Shown piece after piece: positions 1 through 10,088 of a DNA stretch of 64,000 bases. The notes under the pieces are model-generated. The model did no database searches and was not told where the DNA came from. It saw only the letters and a program-made list of their open reading frames with translations. Source of the stretch: Pleomorphomonas sp. (GTDB taxonomy: Bacteria; Pseudomonadota; Alphaproteobacteria; Rhizobiales; Pleomorphomonadaceae); assembly GCA_029976075.1 (NCBI GenBank), contig JARKNW010000011.1:1-64000 (forward strand), given 5' to 3'. The position numbers were made by a program, and so were the translations under genes. How positions within the stretch are numbered: the first letter of the stretch is position 1; each line of letters opens with the position of its first letter.

Positions 1-82
1 CATAGAAGACCTGTCCGGCGTTGGCGATGGCGGGCACCAGGGCGATGGCGAAAGCGGCGGCGGCGAGGAACTTGCTGTTCAT
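1..82 (-). CDS. Secreted protein, N-terminal part only (runs off the left edge)
   Basis: Only 27 codons are inside the window. The ATG lies at 80-82 on the minus strand, with GGAG about nine bases upstream. The translation begins MNSKFLAAAAF and continues as a hydrophobic stretch ending in ANA followed by GQVFY. This is a typical Sec signal peptide, with likely cleavage after residue 22, so the mature protein should be periplasmic or secreted. Too little of the mature part is visible to assign a family. Confidence 0.6.
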   Translation of the reverse strand, partial: MNSKFLAAAAFAIALVPAIANAGQVFY

Positions 83-440
83 GATCAAATCTCCAGTTTT
101 CAAACTCTAGGTCGGGGCAGCGGGGAGGTCTTGTTCGCTGCCGATGACTGTCATTTGCATCTTTGCCGATCACAGTGAAACTGGGTGCTTTTGACGAGTG
201 CGCGCCGGAAAGTTGAACGTCGGATCGCAAGTCCGTGTGCGGGAATTTGAAGACGACTCCGGTAAAGACCGAGAAAATACGGTATGCCGCGATAAACCGC
301 CCAAAGGGCATTCACGGATGATATGTGGCCATGGCGAACTCTGTTCACGAAATGCCTCACGGGCTCCCGTGCGAATTATGCAAGAGCCAGCGCTGGAGTC
401 GCGTCGACCGTCGAAATCGGCCGACCTTTGAAGCTGGGCA
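83..440. other. Intergenic region without a supported gene
   Basis: The stretch between the secreted-protein gene and the chemoreceptor terminator contains only short ORFs without ribosome sites or recognisable composition. It must carry the promoter of the leftward secreted-protein gene near 90-200, but I see no convincing -35/-10 pair. Confidence 0.4.
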
Positions 441-466
441 AAAGAAAACCCCGCCAGCGGCGGGGC
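441..466 (-). terminator. Intrinsic terminator of the chemoreceptor gene
   Basis: On the minus strand CCCCGCC, a three-base loop and GGCGGGG form a perfect 7-bp stem (449-465) followed by TTTTCTTTT. It lies about 65 bases after the chemoreceptor stop codon at 531. Confidence 0.8.
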
Positions 467-530
467 TTACCGAAGATCGGATCAGTTGGCGAGTACCGCT
501 GACCTGCACTCGCGTAGCTTTGGGGGCGAT

Positions 531-2228
531 CTAGGCCGCCGCGTTAAGGTTGCGGACAAAGTCCCCAACCTCCTTTTGCAAAGCGTCGGACTGCTCGTTC
601 AGGCGGTCGGATAGCGTCATCAGTTGTGTCGACGCAGCGCCCGTCATCTCGGCGGCAGTACTGACACCCGAGATGTTGGCCGTCACGTCAGTCGTACCGG
701 CCGCCGCACGCTGGGTATTGCGGGCTATTTCGCTCGATGCGGCGCCCTGCTCCTCGACTGCTCCGGCAATCGCTGCCGAGGATTCCTCAATGTTGCTCAC
801 CGTCTTGACGATGCGAGAAATTGCCTCGACTGTGCCGTCGGTAGCAGCCTGGATCTCGTTGATCTTGCTACTGATATCACTGGTGGCCTTGGCGGTCTGG
901 TCGGCCAGTTGCTTGACTTCGGCGGCGACCACGGCAAAGCCCTTTCCGGCTTCGCCGGCACGAGCCGCCTCAATGGTTGCATTGAGGGCCAGAAGGTTGG
1001 TCCGGGCCGCGATATTGCTGATCAGCGTCACCACTTCGCCGATCTGTTGGGCGGCCTGCGATAGCATCTGCACGTTCTGGGCGCTGGTCTCGGCCTCTTT
1101 CGTCGCCTCGCGCGCGATGTTCGAAGAGTGGCTGATCTCTTTGGAAATCTCCTGGATCGAAGACGATAGTTCCTCGGTCCCTGCGGCAACCGTCTGCACA
1201 TTGGTTGCTGCTTCCTCCGCAGCACCGGTAACGGCTTGTGCCTGGCGCGCCGTCTCCTCAGCGGTGGCGGAGAGATTGCGGGCGGCATCGGCGACTTCCG
1301 TCGAAGAGGCCCCGAAACCCGTTGCAAGGTCCTGCATGCGATTGACGAAGCGCTCGGCCATATTGGCCCGCTTGCGCATTGCTGCGTCTTCGGCAGCCTT
1401 GGCAGTTTCCTGGGCCATGCGCACAGTTTCGGCTTCGATCAGGCTGAGGCGGAAGGACTCCAGGCTGCCGGCAATCTTACCGACTTCATCCTTCCGGCCC
1501 ACACCGGCAATGTCGAGGTCGTACTTGCCGCCTTCCATGATACGCATGGCATTGACGATGCGGGCAATCGGTTGCGTTACGCCGCGGGTCAGTGCCGAAA
1601 ACGCGATGCCGAGCACCACCAGAACCATCAAGGCGATGAAGACGAGCGTTGTGCGCACCGCGCTCCAGGATGCTTCAGTGTTGGCTTGGCTGGTGGCCTG
1701 GGATTCGCCGATCAACGTATTGTTGAGCTCGGTCGATTTCCTTTGGGTGGCGATGATCTGCGGGTGGCATTCCCTGTCCAGCACACTCAGCGCCTTGGCG
1801 TTGTCGCCTGCTTCCTTGGACAGGGCAAGCCGGCCGACTTCGCCACATGCGCCCGTCGCCAACTGGTGGATTGCGTCGACGATGCTGGCAATGTCGTCTT
1901 TATGTTCGGGCACGGCTGTCTTGGCCTGCTGCATGAACTCGTCGAAACTTGCAAGTGCCTGTTCGCCGGCTGCGGCGGCAGTCCGGCTGCCCTCGTCAGT
2001 CGTGGACGCGGCGTTCCAATAAAGGCTGGTGCTCCAATCGGAGACGGAGCGGTTGGCGCGGGAAAAGCTGATGCTTGCCGCCGAACGGCCTTCGAGAAGC
2101 TGACTGTAGCTCGTGTCGATCCCGATCATCCGATAGGCGGCATAGCCACCACCGATCAACGCGCCGATGCCCAGCAACACCAGCAGTGAAGACACTTTTA
2201 CCAGTATCGATAGGTTTGCATAAGACAA
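531..2228 (-). CDS. Methyl-accepting chemotaxis protein
   Basis: This is a membrane chemoreceptor that would signal to CheA/CheW. It has a first membrane helix at about 11-32, a periplasmic helical sensor domain to about 190, a second helix at 192-214, then HAMP and a long signalling coiled coil. The signalling tip contains [17 protein letters not shown], the alphaproteobacterial version of the CheA/CheW contact hairpin, preceded by AAR rather than the usual EQ. I chose a TTG start at 2226-2228 because CCCTCC at 2237-2242 reads GGAGGG on the coding strand, eight bases upstream. An ATG 20 codons further up (2288) has no visible site and would put an untypical polar stretch before the first helix. 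The protein is then 565 residues. No C-terminal CheR-binding pentapeptide is visible, and no che genes are adjacent. The ligand cannot be told from sequence. Confidence 0.9.
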   Translation of the reverse strand: MSYANLSILVKVSSLLVLLGIGALIGGGYAAYRMIGIDTSYSQLLEGRSAASISFSRANRSVSDWSTSLYWNAASTTDEGSRTAAAAGEQALASFDEFMQQAKTAVPEHKDDIASIVDAIHQLATGACGEVGRLALSKEAGDNAKALSVLDRECHPQIIATQRKSTELNNTLIGESQATSQANTEASWSAVRTTLVFIALMVLVVLGIAFSALTRGVTQPIARIVNAMRIMEGGKYDLDIAGVGRKDEVGKIAGSLESFRLSLIEAETVRMAQETAKAAEDAAMRKRANMAERFVNRMQDLATGFGASSTEVADAARNLSATAEETARQAQAVTGAAEEAATNVQTVAAGTEELSSSIQEISKEISHSSNIAREATKEAETSAQNVQMLSQAAQQIGEVVTLISNIAARTNLLALNATIEAARAGEAGKGFAVVAAEVKQLADQTAKATSDISSKINEIQAATDGTVEAISRIVKTVSNIEESSAAIAGAVEEQGAASSEIARNTQRAAAGTTDVTANISGVSTAAEMTGAASTQLMTLSDRLNEQSDALQKEVGDFVRNLNAAA

Positions 2229-2712
2229 GATGCCATCCCTCCACAGGTCGGTTTGCACCTTTTGGTGGTGTCCGACTAACTGCAACAAATTTTGTGAAAT
2301 TGATCTTAATGAACATATAAAGAAATAAGTACTTCCATCGTCAGAAATGCTTATGATAGGTTTTCTATATTATAAAAATACGCAATGTAAATTGTTTGCA
2401 AGACGATATTGATTTATTGTTCGCTGCGTTGCGCTTCGTGTCGTTTGTTGTTTCCGTTGTGCTTGAACTGAGCATTTCTTGACGTGGCTATGCTCGGAAA
2501 GCATTGCTTCGGTTTGGCGAAGTGTTGGGAACGCAAGGTATGGGAAGGATGGCAAAAGCGCGGCTTACGCCATGGTCAAAAGTAGCGGTACTTGAAGAAT
2601 CAACAAATTAGGCTTCAAAATCTCGCTGAGCCCAATTGTTATCTTCGGTGTTGTAATGGATTATTGGTATCTATAGGTCAGGCTTTCAGGCGTGTAGGGG
2701 ACAGTCTGAAAC
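2229..2712. promoter_or_regulatory. AT-rich divergent intergenic region
   Basis: These 484 bases separate the leftward chemoreceptor from the rightward GGDEF-EAL gene. The part at about 2290-2420 is distinctly AT-rich compared with neighbouring DNA, as expected for divergent promoters. No regulator box could be identified, and the 61-codon ORF on the minus strand has no coding character. Confidence 0.4.
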
Positions 2713-4797
2713 ATGCAGCAACTGCCAGATCGCGATCCTGATCAACTTATGCGAGCGATCCTTGCGCGGGCGCCTGTCGGTATTGCCGTCATTGATTATG
2801 AAGGCCGGTATGTTTCGGTCAACCCAGCCTACTCGGAGATCTATGGCTATACGCTTGCCGACATGGTTGGCGAGAATTTCTTGATGGTGTTTCCCGAGGA
2901 GGCCCACGCCGCCGTGCTGGCGCGCCACCAGGACTTTCTAGACAACGGCACGCCGCTTGGTGGCGAGTGGGACGTGTTCCGTCGCGATGGCGCCAAGCTG
3001 AAGGTCTGGTCGAACTCGGTGTCCTTTCCCGCGCGTCAGGGCAAGCCGGATCGACTGGTTTATGTACTGGACATCACCGACCAAAAGAAGGCGCAGGAGC
3101 AAGAGCGCATCGCCAATACGGTTTATCAGACGACATCGGAGGCCATCATGGTCACCGATGCAGACAATCGGATCATCGCCGTAAATCCCGCCTTCACACG
3201 CCTCACGGGGTGGACGTTGAGTGAAGTAGTGGGGCGCAGTGCCGAGATGTTCCGCTCGGAACGCCACCCCGAGGCGTTCTACGCCGAAATCTGGGCGGCT
3301 CTGAAGAGCTACGGCTACTGGATCGGAGAGCTTTGGGACCAACGCAAGGATGGGGAGCACTATCTCAGGGAGACTGCTGTCACCATCGTCAAGGATAGCT
3401 TCGGCAACGTGAAGAACCACGTCATCGTGTTCTCGGACGTTACCGAGCGCAAGGCGGCCGAGGATCTCATTCGCTGGCAAGCCAATTACGACAGCGTCAC
3501 CGGGCTGCCCAACCGGCATATGTTCGGCAAGCAGCTTGCCGAAGGTGCTAGCCGGGCTACCGAGACCGGCGCGACAATGGCGCTCTTGATGATCGATCTC
3601 GATCGGTTCAAGGAGATCAACGACACGCTTGGGCACTCGGTTGGCGATCGGCTGCTCGCCAAGGTGTCGGACCGTCTCAAGGAGGGCAAAAGGGCGGGGG
3701 ATGCCATCGCCCGCATAGGCGGGGACGAGTTTGCGTTGATCCTGACCGATCTTGCCGATGCGTCGGAGGCGGAAGGCATAGCCCGTGATTTGTTGGGACG
3801 CTTCGAGACGCCGGTGACCGTGGATTTCGAGCAGGTCTATATCACCGCGAGCATCGGCATCTCGCTCTATCCGGGTGATACCCAATCGCTTGAGGAGCTG
3901 TTCCGCAACGCTGACCAGGCGCTTTATGCCGCCAAGGGTTTCGGGCGTAACTGCCTGCATTTCTTCACGCCCGCGCTGCAGCGGGCGGCCAATGTGCGCA
4001 TGCGGCTCGCCAACGACTTGCGCCAGGCCATTGCTGACGGTCAGTTCGTGGTTCACTACCAACCGATCATCGATCTTCAATGCGGGCAGGTGGTCAAGGC
4101 AGAGGCGTTGGTCCGGTGGCAGCACCCGACGCGCGGTCTGGTCAGTCCCGCCACCTTCATACCGCTGGCCGAGGATACCGGTCTGATCCTGCCGCTCGGA
4201 GACTGGGTGGCGCGGCAGGCCATTGCCGAGGTTGCCCACTGCCGGCGCACTTATGCTCCGAACCTGCAGATTGCCATCAACCAGTCGCCAACCCAGTTCC
4301 GCAGTCCTGCCTTCTCCGGTCTTGGCTGGATGGCCGAACTGGCACGACATGGGCTGACCGGCCAGGCGATCTGTCTGGAGATCACCGAGGGGGTGCTGCT
4401 CAATGCCGAGCCCACGGTAATGAACACGCTGATCGCTTTCCGCGACGCGGGCATCGAGATCGCCATTGACGATTTCGGCACCGGCTACTCTTCGCTCGCC
4501 TATCTCAGAAAGTTCGACATCGATACGCTGAAGATCGATCGCTCCTTTGTCTCAGATCTCGAGGGAGCCGGTCTCGACATCTGCGAGGCGATCATCGTCA
4601 TGGCCCATCGCCTGGGACTGAAGGTGGTGGCCGAGGGCGTGGAGACCGAGCAACAGCGCGACGTGCTGAAATCCATCGGTTGCGATTATGCCCAAGGCTA
4701 TCTCTTCGCTCCCGGTTTGCCATCCGAAGCCTTCGAGGCGATGCTAGGAGCGCAAGGGGTGCCAGCGGGAGTGCGGCAGGCCGCATCGGCGCAGTAG
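2713..4797 (+). CDS. PAS-PAS-GGDEF-EAL protein (c-di-GMP cyclase/phosphodiesterase)
   Basis: A 694-residue cytoplasmic sensor-effector for cyclic di-GMP. Two PAS/PAC modules (about 14-130 and 133-255) are followed by GGDEF and EAL domains. The cyclase motif GGDEF is intact at 336-340, with an RxxD product-inhibition site (RAGD) five residues before it. The phosphodiesterase domain has EAL at 464-466 and DDFGTGYSSLAYL further on, so both activities are plausible. No membrane helix or signal peptide is present, so the PAS domains probably sense a cytoplasmic or diffusible cue, possibly by binding a cofactor. AGGGGA lies about 12 bases before the ATG. The gene is divergent from the chemoreceptor and is followed closely by a convergent hypothetical gene. 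Which activity dominates cannot be decided from sequence. Confidence 0.92.
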   Translation: MQQLPDRDPDQLMRAILARAPVGIAVIDYEGRYVSVNPAYSEIYGYTLADMVGENFLMVFPEEAHAAVLARHQDFLDNGTPLGGEWDVFRRDGAKLKVWSNSVSFPARQGKPDRLVYVLDITDQKKAQEQERIANTVYQTTSEAIMVTDADNRIIAVNPAFTRLTGWTLSEVVGRSAEMFRSERHPEAFYAEIWAALKSYGYWIGELWDQRKDGEHYLRETAVTIVKDSFGNVKNHVIVFSDVTERKAAEDLIRWQANYDSVTGLPNRHMFGKQLAEGASRATETGATMALLMIDLDRFKEINDTLGHSVGDRLLAKVSDRLKEGKRAGDAIARIGGDEFALILTDLADASEAEGIARDLLGRFETPVTVDFEQVYITASIGISLYPGDTQSLEELFRNADQALYAAKGFGRNCLHFFTPALQRAANVRMRLANDLRQAIADGQFVVHYQPIIDLQCGQVVKAEALVRWQHPTRGLVSPATFIPLAEDTGLILPLGDWVARQAIAEVAHCRRTYAPNLQIAINQSPTQFRSPAFSGLGWMAELARHGLTGQAICLEITEGVLLNAEPTVMNTLIAFRDAGIEIAIDDFGTGYSSLAYLRKFDIDTLKIDRSFVSDLEGAGLDICEAIIVMAHRLGLKVVAEGVETEQQRDVLKSIGCDYAQGYLFAPGLPSEAFEAMLGAQGVPAGVRQAASAQ

Positions 4798-4801
4798 GCT
4801 T

Positions 4802-5374
4802 CTACCAAACGAGGTCGACGGCTACGCTGAGCGCTCGTTTGGTGCCGTCCAGAACGGCATTCGAGGTGCCCTCCACCCTGTGAAGGAGCTGTTTGCCGCC
4901 ATCGAGCGCGCGGCTGACGACGTCTCTGTGGGGAGGCGGGGGTGTGACGTCGAAAGGTTCGAGAGCGGGTTGTGAAGGCTCTGGCGATTGCAGACCGGCG
5001 ATCTGCGGGTCGCGGCTCTCGCAGGAGGGCAAACAGCTCTGGAAACCGGAAGTCTTTGCCGATGCCGTCTCGCGCGCCTTGGCTGGGGCCAGCTTGGGCT
5101 TTTCAGGCGGAAGCGATATCGCCGGCGGTGGCGTCTCGACAACTGTTGGCAGGATGAGCGAGGCTGTGGTCAGCGTGGTGCCGCCAGCGCTGGCCGTGCC
5201 CGTCGCTTCGAGCGGGCGGGCGATCTCGGCAAGCGAGGCGTCATTGGTTGACGGACCAACGCGATTGGCATCGATGATCATCGCCGCGGCGGCGCAAGTC
5301 GTGCCGACACCGATGCCCAAGGCTACTTTCCAGAAGATCGTCCGGGACGTGGGCGACCGACCATCGTTGACCAT
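4802..5374 (-). CDS. Hypothetical membrane-anchored proline-rich protein
   Basis: 190 residues of unknown function. A short cytoplasmic start (MVNDGRSPTSRTIFWK) is followed by one hydrophobic segment at about 15-33, rich in Ala and Gly, which may be a signal anchor. The rest is low-complexity Pro/Ala/Thr sequence to about 140, with two cysteines in SCLPSCES, and ends in a short helical tail. GGAG lies eight bases before the ATG. The gene is convergent with the GGDEF-EAL gene, with four bases between the stop codons. The composition suggests an extracytoplasmic linker-type protein. I do not recognise a family. Confidence 0.6.
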   Translation of the reverse strand: MVNDGRSPTSRTIFWKVALGIGVGTTCAAAAMIIDANRVGPSTNDASLAEIARPLEATGTASAGGTTLTTASLILPTVVETPPPAISLPPEKPKLAPAKARETASAKTSGFQSCLPSCESRDPQIAGLQSPEPSQPALEPFDVTPPPPHRDVVSRALDGGKQLLHRVEGTSNAVLDGTKRALSVAVDLVW

Positions 5375-5734
5375 TTGCCATTCTCCGAAAACCTCTGATG
5401 TCGGATGGGTCCCATAGCTTCATGGCGTTTTCTTTCGCGGGAGTAGGCGAAAGTGCGGCATTGTTTGGCATTAGGTTTCCACGTTCGACGAGTCTGGCAC
5501 TCTGCCGGCATGCTTCTGGCGGTTGCAATCCCTGGCTGGTGGAACAAGAAATTAAGGGTTTGCATCGTAATTTATCACTAGTTCCCGCTAGCCTTTCAGG
5601 GTTGGGGGCAACCTTTCGCTGGAGCGTGCGCCACCGCTGAAACGGAGTTGGCCGCTCCGAATGGCGACAGCGTCCTTGCCCCTCGCGCGTCCGCGATGCT
5701 CGGCAGATGCGCCGTGTGAAGGATGAGGCAGCGT
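5375..5734. other. Divergent intergenic region
   Basis: 360 bases lie between the leftward proline-rich gene and the rightward hybrid kinase. A small AT-rich patch occurs near 5545-5580. I see no hairpin, regulator box or coding sequence that can be supported. Confidence 0.35.
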
Positions 5735-8700
5735 ATGACCATCGATTTGGCAGCCTTCGCCATGGGAGCCGGGGCCGGACTGGTGGTTGGTGGCAGCGCC
5801 GTGGCTGCGCTGCTTCGCGTCTCGATCCTTCGACTTCGACGCGAAGGCGAGGCAGCTCTCGCCACGTTCGATGAAGCGAGGGCCATGCTCGACCGTGCCC
5901 AGGTGAGCATCTGCCTGGTCAAGGGCCGTACCATTGTCGCCTGCAATCGCGGCTTTGAGCGGCTGTTCGGTTACGGCCCAGGGGAGCCAGTCGGGCAATC
6001 GACCCGCATTCTCTACGACAGCGACGCCGCCCACGAAGCCGGTGGCGACGATTACCAGCAAATCTCGGAGGGGCTGTACGTCGGTGACGCTCAGCTCGTC
6101 CGCAAGGACGGTACGCCGATCTGGGTCGCCGACCATGGAGAGGCGCTGGACCGGGCCGATCTTTCCAAGGGAACGGTCTGGACGGCCTTCGACATCACCG
6201 AGCGCAAGCGTATCGAGATGGAGATCCGCCTTGCCAACGAACGCCTGGAACTGGCGCAGGACGCTGGCAGTATCGGCGTCTATGACGTCGATGTTCTCTC
6301 CGGCATTCACTATCGATCGCCGCAGACCGAGCGCCTGTATGGCCTGCCACCGGGTGGTTTCGGCCATGGCGACGAAGTCTGGTTGTCCCTTATCTACCCC
6401 GATGATCGCGAAGCTGTCTTGAGCGCCATGCGCCGGGCGATCGAGGCCCACCGGGGCGAATACCATTCCACCTACCGCATCATCCGCCCGGACGGCGAAA
6501 TGCGCTGGATCTCGGCGGTCGGTATTACCATTTGGGCGGCTGATGGCCGCCTTGCCCGTACCATTGGCGTCAACGTCGACATTACCGAGCAGAAGAAGGC
6601 CGAGCAGGCGATTGCCTCTGCCAAGGAGGCTGCCGAAGATGCGGCGCGTGCCAAATCCACCTTCCTCGCCAACATGAGCCACGAAATTCGGACGCCGATG
6701 AACGCGGTGATCGGATTGACCCGGCTTGCCCTGAAGACCGAGCTCAGCCCGCGCCAGCATGATTATCTCACCAAGATTTTCTCGGCGGCCGAAAACCTGC
6801 TTGGTATTGTCAATGATGTCCTCGACTTCTCCAAGATCGAGGCGGGACGCATGGCGCTTGAGCGGGTGCCCTTCCGCCTCAGCGACATTCTGGACAACCT
6901 TGCCAGTCTGATCGCTTTCAAGACCGAGGCCAAGGGCGTCGAGGTGGTATTCCGCGTGGCCCCCGGCCTGCCGAACCTGATCGGCGATCCACTGCGTCTC
7001 GGGCAGGTGCTGCTCAATCTTGCCGGCAACGCCGCTAAGTTCACCGAGCGCGGTACGATTGTCGTCAGCGTCGAGGTGTCGGGCAAGGGCAGGTTCGAGG
7101 ACAAGGGCATTGAGCTTGCTTTCGCGGTGGCGGACACCGGCATAGGCATGACTGCCGAACAGCAGGCGCAACTCTTCAAGTCGTTCTCGCAAGCCGACAG
7201 TTCGATGACTCGCAAATATGGTGGCACCGGTCTGGGCCTTGCCATTTCCAAGGAACTGGTCGAGCTGATGGGTGGTACCATTCAGGTGGAAAGCACGCTC
7301 GGCGTTGGCAGTCGCTTCGGCTTCACAGCCCACTTCGAGGTTGCCGACGACGAGGCGGTCATCCACCGCGCCGATCAAGTGTCGCTGAGCGGTCGCCGTG
7401 TTCTGGTCGTCGATGACAACGAGGTTGCCGTCGAGGTACTGGCAGAGACGCTGCGCGCCTTTGGTCTCGATGTTTTCACTGCAACGTCGGGTCTCAAGGC
7501 GCTCGAAGCGCTGGTGAAGGCTACGGAGGCGGGCAATCCCATTGAACTGGTGTTGATGGATTGGCGGATGCCTGGTTGGGACGGCATTGAGACCACCCGG
7601 CATATCCGGGGCGATGCCCGGATCTCGGCGACTCCGGCCATCCTCATGGTCTCCGCTTATGGCCGCGAGGACATGACCCGGCAGGCAAGTGGCGTGACCA
7701 TCGACGGGTTCTTGTCCAAGCCGGTCAATCCAGCTCTTCTGTTCAACGGCCTTCTCAAGATCCTGCATCCCGGGCCCGACAGTGATGGCTCCGACCGGTT
7801 TGCCGCCGGCTTCGGAGACGGCTTGCCCGATCTTTCCATTCTGGCCGGAGCCCGTGTGTTGCTCGTCGAGGATAATGCCCTCAATCGGGAGGTGGCGATC
7901 GAGTTTCTGGCGGAGGCGCCGATTACAGTCGATCTCGCCGGTGACGGTCAGGAAGCGGTCGATGCGGTGCGCAGCCAGCATTACGATCTTGTGCTGATGG
8001 ACGTGCAGATGCCGCTGATGGACGGTCTGACGGCAACGCGCCGCATTCGCGAGCGCCCGGGGTTCGAGAAGCTACCGATCATCGCCATGACGGCGCACGC
8101 CATGGCCGGTGACCGCGAGGCCAGCCTTGCCGCCGGCATGAACGATCACCTCACGAAGCCGATAGATCAGGCGCATCTTCTCCGAACGCTGGTACACTGG
8201 ATTGACGTCGAAGGCATCGAGCGGCCGACCGGAGGCCCGGTCGCGGCGAAGGTTTTGCCGGACCCGACTGCGCCGTCGCTTCCCATAGGGGGGCTTCCGG
8301 CGATCGCCGGTGTCGACTGGCAGATGGCATTGCAGCGGACGAACCATAATCCTGGCTTGCTAGCCAAGCTGGTGCATAATTATCGTCGCGACTTCGCAAA
8401 CACGGTCATTGCCTTACGCGAAGCCCACGAGGCCGGCGACATCGATCGCATCCGCGTGTTGGCCCACGGCCTCAAATCAGCCAGTGCCTATCTCGGCGCG
8501 GGCAAGATGGCTTGGCTTGCCAAGGAGGTGGAGCAGGGTATCCGACGCGCCGCCTTCGGTGAGGCCTTGGCTCTTCTGCCGGATTTGATGACCACGCTTG
8601 CGGCGTTGCTCGAAGGGCTCAATGCCTTCGATGCCCAGCCGCGCCTGGCCGGTTCCTCCATGGCGGTCGACCCCGAAGCGTTGGCGCAACGATTCCAGCG

Positions 8701-8932
8701 CCTCGCCATGCTCCTGAAGGCCGACGACAGCCTTGCGGAAGACGCGGCCACCATGCTCGCGGAGATGCTGGCCGGTACAGCTTATGGCGAGCGCATGGAG
8801 GCTGTTCGGATCGAAATCGGCGAGGTCGAATATGAACAGGCTCTGGTCTCGCTGGGCGCGCTGGCGAACGAGCTTGGCGTCGACATCGAGGCGGAAGCAT
8901 CCGCGAGACTGGTCGCCGGAGGCAAGTCGTGA
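5735..8932 (+). CDS. Hybrid histidine kinase (PAS-PAS-HisKA-HATPase-REC-REC-HPt)
   Basis: A 1065-residue membrane-anchored hybrid kinase. A single N-terminal hydrophobic helix (about 5-28) is followed by two PAS/PAC modules, the dimerisation/phosphoacceptor domain with His316 in [12 protein letters not shown], and the ATPase domain (N box [13 protein letters not shown], then GGTGLGLAI). Two receiver domains follow with Asp609 ([10 protein letters not shown]) and Asp756 ([10 protein letters not shown]). A C-terminal HPt domain carries His911 in [12 protein letters not shown]. All phosphotransfer residues are present, so a His-Asp-His-Asp relay is possible. I prefer the ATG at 5735, which has GAGG six bases upstream, to the in-frame ATG at 5723. 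The stop overlaps the GTG of the next gene, whose receiver is the obvious final acceptor. Confidence 0.92.
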   Translation: MTIDLAAFAMGAGAGLVVGGSAVAALLRVSILRLRREGEAALATFDEARAMLDRAQVSICLVKGRTIVACNRGFERLFGYGPGEPVGQSTRILYDSDAAHEAGGDDYQQISEGLYVGDAQLVRKDGTPIWVADHGEALDRADLSKGTVWTAFDITERKRIEMEIRLANERLELAQDAGSIGVYDVDVLSGIHYRSPQTERLYGLPPGGFGHGDEVWLSLIYPDDREAVLSAMRRAIEAHRGEYHSTYRIIRPDGEMRWISAVGITIWAADGRLARTIGVNVDITEQKKAEQAIASAKEAAEDAARAKSTFLANMSHEIRTPMNAVIGLTRLALKTELSPRQHDYLTKIFSAAENLLGIVNDVLDFSKIEAGRMALERVPFRLSDILDNLASLIAFKTEAKGVEVVFRVAPGLPNLIGDPLRLGQVLLNLAGNAAKFTERGTIVVSVEVSGKGRFEDKGIELAFAVADTGIGMTAEQQAQLFKSFSQADSSMTRKYGGTGLGLAISKELVELMGGTIQVESTLGVGSRFGFTAHFEVADDEAVIHRADQVSLSGRRVLVVDDNEVAVEVLAETLRAFGLDVFTATSGLKALEALVKATEAGNPIELVLMDWRMPGWDGIETTRHIRGDARISATPAILMVSAYGREDMTRQASGVTIDGFLSKPVNPALLFNGLLKILHPGPDSDGSDRFAAGFGDGLPDLSILAGARVLLVEDNALNREVAIEFLAEAPITVDLAGDGQEAVDAVRSQHYDLVLMDVQMPLMDGLTATRRIRERPGFEKLPIIAMTAHAMAGDREASLAAGMNDHLTKPIDQAHLLRTLVHWIDVEGIERPTGGPVAAKVLPDPTAPSLPIGGLPAIAGVDWQMALQRTNHNPGLLAKLVHNYRRDFANTVIALREAHEAGDIDRIRVLAHGLKSASAYLGAGKMAWLAKEVEQGIRRAAFGEALALLPDLMTTLAALLEGLNAFDAQPRLAGSSMAVDPEALAQRFQRLAMLLKADDSLAEDAATMLAEMLAGTAYGERMEAVRIEIGEVEYEQALVSLGALANELGVDIEAEASARLVAGGKS

Positions 8933-9876
8933 ACTGGAAAACCCCACAGAAGATCCTGATTGTCGATGACGCGGCGATCAACAGACAGGTGTTAGGCGAC
9001 CTGTTCCGAGCCGAACATACCGTGATTTTGGCAAAAAGCGGCGAACAGGCGCTCGATCGAGCCGGGCAGCATCTGCCCGATGTGATCCTGCTCGACGTGG
9101 TGATGCCGGAGATGGATGGCTATGAGGTGTTGCGGCGGCTGCGTGCGGATCCGCGAACGGCCGCCATCGCGGTGATATTCATCACCGGTCTCGACGCGCC
9201 GGAAGACGAGGCCTATGGCCTGACGATGGGGGCCTCCGATTATATTGCCAAGCCGTTCAACATTCAGGTGGTCAAGGCAAGGGTCAACGTGCATCTCAGG
9301 CTTGCTCGCCAGCAGCGTCTTCTCGAAACGCTGGCCAATGTCGACGGCCTGACCGAGATTCCAAATCGCCGCCATTTCGACGAGCGTTTCGCCGATGAGT
9401 TCGATCGGGCCGAGCGTGAGGGAAGCACGCTGTCGCTGGCACTTTGCGACATCGATTTTTTCAAGCAATACAACGATCGCGTTGGTCATGCCGGAGGGGA
9501 TCGCATGTTGCGCGACGTGGCGCGGACGCTGGTCGCGGTCTGCCGGCCGGAAGATGTCGTCGCTCGGTATGGTGGAGAAGAGTTCGCGCTGTTGATGCCG
9601 GCTACCGAGGCGAGCGAAGCACGACGCGTAGCCGACGAGGTACGGCGGGCGATTGCCGAGTTGCTGACCGAAAGCGACGGTGAGGCCGGGACGGGGGTGA
9701 CCATCAGCATTGGCGGCGCCACCATGGAGCCGGGTCGGCGGGAGAGCCTCGAAGAACTACTGGCAGCGGCTGATGGCGAACTCTACCGTTCCAAGGATGC
9801 TGGACGTGACCGCGTCAGCTGGCGAGGCATTGACAGAGCAACAGCCTCCGCTCACGCGGAAGCTTCGGCAAGCTAG
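8929..9876 (+). CDS. Response regulator diguanylate cyclase (REC-GGDEF)
   Basis: A 315-residue PleD/WspR-like output protein. The receiver domain has the phosphoacceptor Asp56 in [11 protein letters not shown] and a conserved Lys in AKPFN. A GGDEF domain follows with the active motif GGEEF at 215-219 and an RxxD inhibition site (RPED) five residues before it. The GTG start overlaps the kinase stop (GTGA) and has GGAGG six bases upstream, indicating translational coupling with the hybrid kinase. Phosphorylation by the HPt domain of that kinase would be expected to activate c-di-GMP synthesis. The last 15 residues are low-complexity. No EAL domain is present. Confidence 0.93.
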   Translation: MNWKTPQKILIVDDAAINRQVLGDLFRAEHTVILAKSGEQALDRAGQHLPDVILLDVVMPEMDGYEVLRRLRADPRTAAIAVIFITGLDAPEDEAYGLTMGASDYIAKPFNIQVVKARVNVHLRLARQQRLLETLANVDGLTEIPNRRHFDERFADEFDRAEREGSTLSLALCDIDFFKQYNDRVGHAGGDRMLRDVARTLVAVCRPEDVVARYGGEEFALLMPATEASEARRVADEVRRAIAELLTESDGEAGTGVTISIGGATMEPGRRESLEELLAAADGELYRSKDAGRDRVSWRGIDRATASAHAEASAS

Positions 9877-9977
9877 CGTATCATCCGGCCGGACTGAAAC
9901 AAAGATCGAGAAGACGGCGGTTGCCGAACAGGACCCCATCTGCCGATCTCATTCGAACAAATTCAGGAGAACGGACA

Positions 9978-10082
9978 ACAAAAAGGCCGGGGTAACCCGG
10001 CCTTCTCTCTAATGCCTCGATGGTCAGTGCCAGTACATCCGTGGTCAAAGACCAGAAGCATGAGTGGAATTTTGAACTAGCA
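9978..10082 (-). ncRNA. Candidate small RNA, copy A (downstream of rpsU)
   Basis: This minus-strand unit of about 105 nt has a paralogous copy at 12240-12346. TTGAAT (10111-10116) and TATCTG (10089-10094) sit 16 bases apart upstream, as possible -35 and -10 boxes. A perfect inverted repeat TAGCA-G-TGCTA lies at the predicted 5' end. The core at 10025-10050 is identical in the other copy over 26 bases. The unit ends in an intrinsic terminator. It could instead be a conserved 3' UTR of rpsU, but conservation of the promoter-like boxes and core after two unrelated genes argues for an independent RNA. No known family was recognised by eye. Confidence 0.55.
9980..10004 (-). terminator. Intrinsic terminator of small RNA copy A
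   Basis: On the minus strand AAGGCCGGG and CCCGGCCTT form a stem around a short loop, followed by TTTTTGTTG. It could also terminate rpsU read-through transcripts. Confidence 0.8.
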
Positions 10083-10088
10083 CTGCTA

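Noticed and set aside
5588-7981. Long minus-strand ORF of 797 codons opposite the hybrid kinase
   Set aside because: It is the antisense shadow of a high-GC coding region; the plus strand encodes all kinase motifs.
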